From NCBI GenBank assembly GCA_020160955.1, contig JAIUOX010000035.1:1-42237 (forward strand): 42,237 nucleotides of DNA, written 5' to 3'. Source of the DNA: Pseudomonadota bacterium (GTDB lineage: Bacteria; Pseudomonadota; Alphaproteobacteria; Reyranellales; Reyranellaceae). Both the position numbers and the translations under genes were made by a program. Below the pieces are notes generated by a model. It did no database searches and was not told the DNA's origin. It worked only from the letters and a program-made list of their open reading frames with translations. This document shows positions 33,206-42,237 of this stretch, piece by piece (position 1 is the stretch's first letter; every line of letters starts with the position of its first letter).

Positions 33206-35647
33206 GTGTCTCTCCCCGACCTCTTCTCCCGCTGGTTCGAAGGCCGTGGCTGGGCGCCGCGGGCGCACCAGCTGGCGCTGGTCGATCTCGCGCGGCAGGG
33301 CAAGAGCGCGCTGCTGATCGCGCCAACCGGCGGCGGCAAGACGCTGGCGGGGTTCCTGCCGTCGCTGATCGAGCTGACCGAGCGCCGGCAGGCCGGACAG
33401 GACCTCGCCTGGGCCAAGGGCAAGGGCGAGCTGCACACGCTGTATCTCTCGCCGCTCAAGGCGCTGGCGACCGACATCCGGCGCAACCTCGAACTGCCGA
33501 TCGCCGAGATGCAGCTGCCGGTGCGGGCCGAGAGCCGGACCGGCGACACGCCGCAGAGCCGCCGCCTGCGCCAGCGCGAACGGCCGCCCGATCTCCTGAT
33601 GACGACGCCGGAGTCGCTGGCGCTGCTCTTGAGCTACCTCGACTCGGCGAAGTTCTTCGAATCGCTGCGCTGCGTGATCGTCGACGAACTGCATTCCTTC
33701 GCGACCTCCAAGCGCGGCCATCACCTGGCGCTCTGCCTGGCGCGGCTGGCGACGCTGGCGCCGCACGTGCGCTTCGTCGGGCTGTCGGCGACGGTGGCCG
33801 ACCCGCCGGCGCTGGCCGACTGGCTGGCGCTCAAGGACGAGGTCGAGATCGTGCGCGGCGAGCCGGGCGCGCCGCCCAAGGTCACGCTGATCGACGCGCA
33901 GGAGCGGCTGCCGTGGGGCGGCCACATGGGCCACCACGCGGTGCCCGAGGTCTACAACATCATCCGCCAGCACAAGACCTCGATCGTGTTCGTGAACACG
34001 CGCGCCCAGGCCGAGCTGGTGTTCGACCGGCTGTGGCGCATCAACGAGGAGAACCTGGCGATCGGCCTGCACCACGGCTCGCTGGCGGTCGAGCAGCGGC
34101 GCAAGGTCGAGGCGGCGATGGCGGCGGGCAAGCTGCGCGCCGTGGTCGCGACCTCGTCGCTCGACCTCGGCATCGACTGGGGCGACGTCGACCTGGTGAT
34201 CCAGATGGGCGCGCCCAAGGGCGTCAGCCGCCTGATGCAGCGCATCGGCCGCGCCAACCACCGGCTCGACGAGCCCAGCCGCGCCATGATCGCGCCGGCC
34301 AACCGCTTCGAGGTGTTGGAGTCGCTGGCCGCTCTCGAGGCCATCGAGGCGCGCGAGCTCGACGGCGACCCGCCGCGGCCGCCCTGCCTCGACGTGCTGG
34401 CGCAGCACATCGTCGGGCTGGCCTGCGCCCAGCCGATCGATCGCGACCAGCTGTTCGACGAGGTGCGCACGACGCAGCCCTACCGCGACCTGCCCGCTAA
34501 GGACTTCGACGACACGTTCGACTTCGTCGCCACCGGCGGCTACGCGCTGGCCGCCTACGACAAGTGGCACCGGCTGAAGCAGTTGCCCGACGGGCGCTGG
34601 ATGCTGGCCTCGCCGCTGGTCGCCAAGCAGTACCGCATGAACGTCGGCACCATCGTCGAGCTGCCGCTGATCAAGGTGAAGCTGCGCCGCGGGCCGGTGC
34701 TGGGCGAGGTCGAGGAGGCGTTCGTGCAGGGCCTCGTCGCGGGCGACACCTTCGTGTTCGCCGGCCGGCTGCTGCGCTTCGAGGGTGTCAAGGAACTGGT
34801 GGCGCAGTGTTCGCCGGCGACCGGCGGCGGCGACCCCAAGGTGCCGGCCTACGGCGGCGGCCGGCTGCCGCTGTCGACGTTCCTCGCCGAGCGGGTACGC
34901 GGCATCCTGCAGGACCCGTCGCGCCATCCGCTGCTGCCGCCCGAGGTTCAGGCGTGGCTGCGCATGCAGCGCCTCCGGTCGACGCTGCCGGCCGGCAACC
35001 GGCTGCTGGTCGAGGGATTCCCGCGCGGGCCGCGGCAGTTCATCGTCGCCTACTGCTTCGAGGGCCGGAACGCGCACCAGACGCTGGGCATGCTGCTGAC
35101 CCGGCGCATGGAGCGCATGGGGCTGAAGCCGCTGGGCTTCGTGGCGACCGACTACGTGCTGGGCGTGTGGGGCCTCAGGCCGCCGACCAAGACGCAGCTC
35201 GAGGCGCTGTTCGACGAGGACATGCTGGGCGACGACCTCGAGGCGTGGATGGACGAATCGACCATGCTGCGGCGGTCGTTCCGCAACGTCGCGGTGATCG
35301 CCGGCCTGATCGAGCGGCGCTTCCCGGGCGAGGAAAAGTCCCGCCGCCAGGTCACCTTCAGCTCGGACCTGATCTACGACGCGCTGCGCCGGCACGAGCC
35401 CGACCACATCCTGCTGCGCGCGACGCGGCAGGACGCGGCCTGGCAGCTGGCCGACCTCAGGCGCCTGGGCGACCTGCTGCGGCGCGCCCGCGGCCGGATC
35501 GACTATCGCCGGTTGGACAGGATTTCGCCGCTCGCCGTGCCGGTGCTGCTGGAGATCGGCCGCGAGCGGGTGCTGGACGGGAGCGCCGACGACGAACTCC
35601 TGGACATCGCCGCCCAGGAGCTCATCGACGAGGCGACGCGCCCCTAG
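33206..35647 (+). CDS. Lhr-type (ligase-associated) DEXH-box helicase
   Basis: An 813-residue superfamily 2 helicase of Lhr-Core type. Visible are Walker A APTGGGKT with K45, the DEXH box DELH at 160-163, motif III LSAT, and motif VI in QRIGRANH. A winged-helix/Lhr-specific C-terminal region follows from about residue 400. Characterised relatives translocate 3' to 5' on single-stranded DNA and unwind RNA-DNA hybrids. The start is GTG 33206. It is divergent from its usual partners. The metallophosphoesterase (pdeM) often found downstream is absent. Confidence 0.92.
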   Translation: MSLPDLFSRWFEGRGWAPRAHQLALVDLARQGKSALLIAPTGGGKTLAGFLPSLIELTERRQAGQDLAWAKGKGELHTLYLSPLKALATDIRRNLELPIAEMQLPVRAESRTGDTPQSRRLRQRERPPDLLMTTPESLALLLSYLDSAKFFESLRCVIVDELHSFATSKRGHHLALCLARLATLAPHVRFVGLSATVADPPALADWLALKDEVEIVRGEPGAPPKVTLIDAQERLPWGGHMGHHAVPEVYNIIRQHKTSIVFVNTRAQAELVFDRLWRINEENLAIGLHHGSLAVEQRRKVEAAMAAGKLRAVVATSSLDLGIDWGDVDLVIQMGAPKGVSRLMQRIGRANHRLDEPSRAMIAPANRFEVLESLAALEAIEARELDGDPPRPPCLDVLAQHIVGLACAQPIDRDQLFDEVRTTQPYRDLPAKDFDDTFDFVATGGYALAAYDKWHRLKQLPDGRWMLASPLVAKQYRMNVGTIVELPLIKVKLRRGPVLGEVEEAFVQGLVAGDTFVFAGRLLRFEGVKELVAQCSPATGGGDPKVPAYGGGRLPLSTFLAERVRGILQDPSRHPLLPPEVQAWLRMQRLRSTLPAGNRLLVEGFPRGPRQFIVAYCFEGRNAHQTLGMLLTRRMERMGLKPLGFVATDYVLGVWGLRPPTKTQLEALFDEDMLGDDLEAWMDESTMLRRSFRNVAVIAGLIERRFPGEEKSRRQVTFSSDLIYDALRRHEPDHILLRATRQDAAWQLADLRRLGDLLRRARGRIDYRRLDRISPLAVPVLLEIGRERVLDGSADDELLDIAAQELIDEATRP

Positions 35648-35778
35648 TGCTTCTTGGCGAGCGCCGGCTGGTGGCTGAGCCAGCCCTTGTACTTCAGGGC
35701 GTTGGCGGCCAGCACGAGGCCGAACACGGCGAACGAAGCGACGACCATGATCAGGTAGTAGGACTCGGCAGTTCTCAC
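35644..35778 (-). CDS. 44-residue single-pass membrane protein
   Basis: A small gene antisense to its neighbour: its TAG overlaps the stop of the helicase gene. The protein has a short polar N-terminus (RTAESYYL), one hydrophobic helix (about residues 8-28, LIMVVASFAVFGLVLAANA) and a basic tail ending in AKKH. The start is GTG 35778 with GGAGA about eight bases upstream; an internal Met at residue 11 lies inside the helix. A perfect FNR-type box is centred 60 bases upstream of the start. Similar size and topology occur in small subunits of respiratory oxidases, but no oxidase is nearby and no family was recognised. Confidence 0.7.
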   Translation of the reverse strand: MRTAESYYLIMVVASFAVFGLVLAANALKYKGWLSHQPALAKKH

Positions 35779-35831
35779 TCGGGTCTCCGTTGAAAGCCCC
35801 CACAGCGTGCAGGGGCGGACCCGGCGAGGCG

Positions 35832-35845
35832 TTGATCTGGATCAA
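35832..35845 (-). promoter_or_regulatory. Perfect FNR/FixK-type box
   Basis: TTGATCTGGATCAA matches the TTGAT-N4-ATCAA consensus of FNR, FnrL and FixK exactly. It lies seven bases beyond the stop of dnaE2 and upstream of the 44-residue gene. Its spacing would allow a class II activated promoter (box near -41.5) with a leader of about 20 bases. The -10 region is weak, as expected for an activator-dependent promoter. Confidence 0.7.
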
Positions 35846-35852
35846 CAGCGCC

Positions 35853-39137
<3,285 letters not shown>

Positions 39138-39146
39138 GGCGTCAGG

Positions 39147-39215
39147 AAAGGTCCCTCGCTGCGCTCGGGATGACAAAGGAAAGGCCTGTCATCCCGAGCG
39201 AAGCGAGGGACCTTT
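39147..39215. repeat. Dispersed mirrored repeat, copy 3
   Basis: Arms at 39147-39175 and 39187-39215 are perfect inverted copies around an 11-base spacer. The element fills the gap between vapC and dnaE2: its right end touches the vapC stop and its left end lies nine bases upstream of the dnaE2 start. In the mRNA it would form a very stable hairpin directly before dnaE2, and it supplies the dnaE2 leader. Confidence 0.88.
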
Positions 39216-39655
39216 CACCCCTCCGCCAACTCGTGGATGCGCGCCAGCGGGACGCCGCGGACGGCGACACCCTGGACGCGGAGCGCCTGCAGCAGGGACT
39301 CGTCGCTGCTGACCAGCGGGGCGGAGATCTCCTCGGCGCAGGCGGCGTAGAGGCCGTCGCTGACCGGGCGGCCGCACTGCATCGCGATCGCCAGCGCGCG
39401 GTGGCGCAGGCGGGCGGAGTCGACGAAGGTCGAGATGAAGGCGGGCAGGGCGATGTTGCGCACGATCGGCACGGCCTGGTCGGCGGCGATCTCGCCGGAG
39501 CGCGCCTTCTGCCGCACCAGCTCGGCGACGCCGGCGATCAGGATGTCGGGCGCCACGAGGTCGTGGCGATGCACCAGCAGCGAGCGTGCCTGCATGCGCA
39601 GCGGCTCCTCGACGAACCACTTCAGCGCGACGCCCGGCTCGACGACGACGATCAT
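39215..39655 (-). CDS. PIN-domain toxin-like protein (VapC family)
   Basis: A 146-residue PIN-fold protein. The VapC pattern VALKWFVEEP, LVAPDILIAGVAEL, GRPVSDGLY and LVSSDESLL is clear. By eye alignment, D98 and D116 are kept, but the first acidic residue is Glu (E6) instead of Asp and the second (usually Glu in AEVAN) is Gly42, with E45 nearby. RNase activity may therefore be weakened or lost. It overlaps the upstream antitoxin gene (ATGA). It lies between imuB and dnaE2. Confidence 0.82.
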   Translation of the reverse strand: MIVVVEPGVALKWFVEEPLRMQARSLLVHRHDLVAPDILIAGVAELVRQKARSGEIAADQAVPIVRNIALPAFISTFVDSARLRHRALAIAMQCGRPVSDGLYAACAEEISAPLVSSDESLLQALRVQGVAVRGVPLARIHELAEG

Positions 39656-39858
39656 GCCGCTCTCCGCGCGGTGCGCGACGGCGTCAGCGCGGCGATGCGG
39701 TCGGCCTCGGCCAGCGCGTCGAGGATCAGCGGCTGGCTGGCGGCCTGGATCAGCACCTCGCGCAGTTCCGCCTCCAGCGAGCGGCGGCGGGTGCGGGCGC
39801 GGGCCTTCAGCTGTTCGACGATGCGGTCGGGCAGGCCGCGGACGGTGAGCGTGGTCAT
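39652..39858 (-). CDS. Ribbon-helix-helix antitoxin (VapB/FitA type)
   Basis: A 68-residue protein. The N-terminal MTTLTVRGLPDRIVEQLKAR is a ribbon-helix-helix DNA-binding fold of FitA/Arc type; SLEAELREVL continues the second helix. The C-terminal half would wrap the PIN partner. Its stop overlaps the start of the PIN gene, and its start is ten bases after the imuB stop. No separate operator or promoter is visible in that gap, so the pair seems to ride on the mutasome transcript. Confidence 0.85.
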   Translation of the reverse strand: MTTLTVRGLPDRIVEQLKARARTRRRSLEAELREVLIQAASQPLILDALAEADRIAALTPSRTARRAA

Positions 39859-39867
39859 GGCAGTACC

Positions 39868-41589
39868 TCAGGCGCAGAAGCCGTGGAGAAACCAGCGGGC
39901 GGACGGGCGGCCGTCGCCGGCGGCGCGGTAGGGACCGTCGCGGAACAGCCAGAAGCGGCCGCCGTCGTCGTCCTCGACGCGGTAGTAGTCGCGGAACGGC
40001 GGCTCGCTGTTGGCCGGCGGCCGGCTGCCGTCGGGCCGCGGCCGCCACCACTCGTCGGCGATCCGCTCCGGTCCCTCGGCGCGCACGATGCGATGGGCGT
40101 GGCGGCGCCAGTGGAACACCGAGGGCGGGTCGTCGGGCACGAAGGCGGTGACGTCGACCGGCTCGGGCCGCTGCAGCAGCCGGGTCGGCCGCGCGCCCTT
40201 GAGCCCGGCCATGCGCCGCCACAGGCCGGCGACGGCGGCCTGCGCCGCGCCGGCCGCGACCTGCACGCGCTCCGGCAGGTGGCTGGGCCGCGGCAGCAGG
40301 CGCACCACGTTGCCGGCGCCCAGCCGCAGCGCCAGCCGGTCGGCGAGGTCGATCGTCGCTTCCTCGGCGCGCGGATCGGCGGCCAGGGCGGCGACGGGAC
40401 CGGTGTCGGTGTCGGGCAGCGCGTCCTGCGCGCCGCTCCAGGTCTCGACCTCGGGCGCGGCGAGGATCACCAGCTCGACGCCGAAGCCGGGATCGAGCTC
40501 GCCCAGCTTCTCCTCGAACAGCTTCATCAGCCGCGGGTTGTCGCGGTTGGGCCGGCTGGTGCCGATGGCGGTGCGGTCGACCGAGCCGTCGACGCGGTAC
40601 AGCGCGATCTCGAGCCGGCGCGCGCCGACGCCGGCGGTCTCGAACTGGCGGCACAGCGCGGCCAGCAGGCGGCTGGTCGCGGCGGCGATGTCCTCGGGCC
40701 GGCCGATCGGCTCGGCGAAGGCCATGCGGGTACGGAAGGCCGGCGCCGGGCGGCGCGGCTCGATCGGCTCGGCCACCGTGCCCAGCGCCTGGTCGAGCCG
40801 CTCGAGCGGCGCGGTGCCGAAGCGGCGGACCAGCGGCGCGCGCGGCAGCGGGTAGAGGTCGCCGATGCGGCGCAGGCCGAGCTTGCGGAAGGTGTCGATC
40901 ACCGCCGCCTCGACGCGCAGCCCCTCGACCGGCAGGCCGGCCAGCGCGTCGCGGTGACCGTGCGGCGGACAGAAGAGATCGGCCTGGCGCTCGGCGAAGC
41001 GGGCCAGCGCCCACGCCGCGCCGGCGGTGTCGGCCATCGCCGCGCGCACCGCGAGGTCGTGGCGCGACAGCCGCTCGGTGAGGTCGGCCAGCAGCGCGCG
41101 CTCGCCGGCCTCGCCGCTGCCGAACAGGTGGGCGCAGCCGGTGACGTCGAGCAGCAGGCCGGCATCGCCGCCGAAGCCGCCGGCGCTGCACGCCGCGGTG
41201 GCGTCGCCGTCGTCGGCCAGCGCCGCGCCCAGCGGGTCGATCGCCACCCACGGCGTGTAGCGGTCGCACCAGTTGGCGATCGCCTCGACCATCCGGCGGT
41301 CGGCCTGCGGCTCGGCGGCGGCGGTGAGGAGGTCGGGCACCAGCGCGCGCGCGTCGGCCAGCCGCATCGACGGCCGCAGCCCGGCGTCTCGGGCATGGCC
41401 GTTCACCGCTGCGAGGCGCGGCCCGCCGTCGAGCCACGCGACGGTGGCGGCGGCCCTAGCCCGCCAGTCGTGCGCCTGCTGCCGGCGGGCGTCGTTGCCC
41501 GAAGCCGGGGCGGGCGAGGCCGGGGCGGGCGCTCTCGCGAGTCGATCCGCCGACAGCCTGGGGAACCACAGAGAGACTATGCGCTTCAT
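39868..41589 (-). CDS. imuB: ImuB, Y-family polymerase-like mutasome adapter
   Basis: A 573-residue Y-family-like protein. It starts MKRIVSLWFPRLSADRL, lacking the paired acidic residues of active DinB polymerases, as is known for ImuB. Palm/finger-like segments and a little-finger-like domain follow; the C-terminus (SEPPFRDYYRVEDDDGGRFW) is typical of the family. QADLF at residues 202-206 resembles a beta-clamp-binding motif. GGAG precedes ATG 41589. The start lies 134 bases inside the 3' end of imuA, a longer overlap than usual. ImuB tethers ImuA and DnaE2 to the clamp. Confidence 0.93.
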   Translation of the reverse strand: MKRIVSLWFPRLSADRLARAPAPASPAPASGNDARRQQAHDWRARAAATVAWLDGGPRLAAVNGHARDAGLRPSMRLADARALVPDLLTAAAEPQADRRMVEAIANWCDRYTPWVAIDPLGAALADDGDATAACSAGGFGGDAGLLLDVTGCAHLFGSGEAGERALLADLTERLSRHDLAVRAAMADTAGAAWALARFAERQADLFCPPHGHRDALAGLPVEGLRVEAAVIDTFRKLGLRRIGDLYPLPRAPLVRRFGTAPLERLDQALGTVAEPIEPRRPAPAFRTRMAFAEPIGRPEDIAAATSRLLAALCRQFETAGVGARRLEIALYRVDGSVDRTAIGTSRPNRDNPRLMKLFEEKLGELDPGFGVELVILAAPEVETWSGAQDALPDTDTGPVAALAADPRAEEATIDLADRLALRLGAGNVVRLLPRPSHLPERVQVAAGAAQAAVAGLWRRMAGLKGARPTRLLQRPEPVDVTAFVPDDPPSVFHWRRHAHRIVRAEGPERIADEWWRPRPDGSRPPANSEPPFRDYYRVEDDDGGRFWLFRDGPYRAAGDGRPSARWFLHGFCA

Positions 41590-42237
41590 CGTTCCACTCC
41601 AGGAGCCACGAGGGGATTTCATCGATCGACGGCGTGCCGAACCGGTTGCGCCGCAACTCGAGGCGCCAGCGCGGCGCGCCAATGTCGGTGAGTCCGGGCG
41701 TCGAGCGCGAGGCGGCCGAGGCGACGCGCCAGCGTGTCGTGCAGACGGCCTGTGCCGGCGCCGGCTGGGCGCGCAGCAGCAGCGCGGGCAGGCCGCTCTT
41801 CTCGGCGGCCAGCGACAGGCGACGGCCGGCGGTCGGGTCGGCGGCGCGGGTCTCGCCCAGCACCGCGGCGAGACCGGGACAGCGCAGCCCTTCCTCCATC
41901 GCCCAGAACAGGTCCTCGTCGCGCCGCACCGTCACCACCAGCAGCCGCGCCGGGTCGAACCAGGCGGCGAGCGCCGGCGCGTAGGGCAGGGCGCCCGACG
42001 CATGACCAGCGGGGCCGTTGTCGCGGCGGCACCACAGCAGCGTGCCGGCGCGCGCCGCGGCGAAGCGGCCGAGCAGGTGGGCGGCGAAGCCGGTGGCGGC
42101 GCCGTCGTGCGGCGCGATCCGGCCGGACGGCGTCGGCCCGGCCTCGATCTCGTGCAGCGCGCCGGTCAGCAGTCCGCCCATTGTCGGGCCACCCGGGAGA
42201 AGCGCGTCGATGTCGGGGACGCCGAGCGGCACCGCCT
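41456..42237 (-). CDS. imuA: ImuA, RecA-like mutasome component (N-terminus outside window)
   Basis: At least 260 residues are visible; the frame runs off the window end upstream of PLGVPDIDALLPGG, which in homologs is preceded by about 30 residues. GALHEIEAG, GTLLWCRRD and the ending SWLLEWNDEAHSLSVV are characteristic of alphaproteobacterial ImuA. The C-terminus extends about 30 residues past the usual end and overlaps imuB. ImuA acts with ImuB and DnaE2 in SOS mutagenesis. The promoter and any LexA site (GTTC-N7-GTTC in alphaproteobacteria) lie outside the window. Confidence 0.9.
   Translation of the reverse strand, partial: AVPLGVPDIDALLPGGPTMGGLLTGALHEIEAGPTPSGRIAPHDGAATGFAAHLLGRFAAARAGTLLWCRRDNGPAGHASGALPYAPALAAWFDPARLLVVTVRRDEDLFWAMEEGLRCPGLAAVLGETRAADPTAGRRLSLAAEKSGLPALLLRAQPAPAQAVCTTRWRVASAASRSTPGLTDIGAPRWRLELRRNRFGTPSIDEIPSWLLEWNDEAHSLSVVPQAVGGSTRESARPGLARPGFGQRRPPAAGARLAG

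Noticed and set aside
39138..39176. An upstream extension of dnaE2 by 13 codons starting in the mirrored repeat
   Set aside because: The extension is repeat sequence read in frame and is not part of the DnaE2 family; ATG 39137 gives the usual YAELQVTTNYSFL start.

Overview
The window is a GC-rich, densely coded stretch of bacterial chromosome. The gene repertoire suggests an alphaproteobacterium, perhaps of the Rhodospirillales/Reyranella type. The grounds are an imuA-imuB-dnaE2 mutasome, a ligase/exonuclease/Lhr repair set, a B12-type radical SAM protein of a kind common in that class, many CoA-chemistry genes and NitT/TauT-type transport. The taxonomic call is inference; no rRNA or tRNA gene is visible.

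Layout. 1-4231: the 3' end of an SDR gene, a structured leader with a TPR-protein gene, a coupled nadK-AbrB-type permease pair on the minus strand, and a TauD-type dioxygenase. 4399-8157: a large subtilase with RTX repeats and six tandem Trp-rich repeats, facing a radical SAM gene. 10309-15073: an MFS exporter and an iron/oxygen block (sodB, bfr, bfd), then a class III cyclase with three C-terminal repeats. 15170-17378: an overlapping operon of MaoC, VOC and two hotdog thioesterases. 17472-21206: an envelope glycosylation cassette (GT-C-like membrane protein, methyltransferase, polyprenyl-phosphate glycosyltransferase, SMR-type flippase). 21226-24817: a crotonase and a complete NitT/TauT-type ABC transporter.

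24701-26185 is the most anomalous part. A lower-GC segment of about 1.14 kb with one orphan gene is bracketed by 173-bp direct repeats made of the convergent 3' ends of the permease and the next crotonase. After it come that crotonase, a second MaoC hydratase, a ChaC-type cyclotransferase, an EamA exporter and moaA.

30484-42237 is a DNA repair district. It holds an ATP-dependent ligase with its MBL exonuclease, a divergent Lhr-type helicase, and the mutasome imuA-imuB-dnaE2, with a VapBC-like pair between imuB and dnaE2. A 44-codon membrane-protein gene with a perfect FNR-type box lies between the helicase and dnaE2. A mirrored intergenic repeat occurs at three places, with a half copy at a fourth.

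Coordinates and translations were read by eye. Family names rest on recognisable motifs, and no database search was run.
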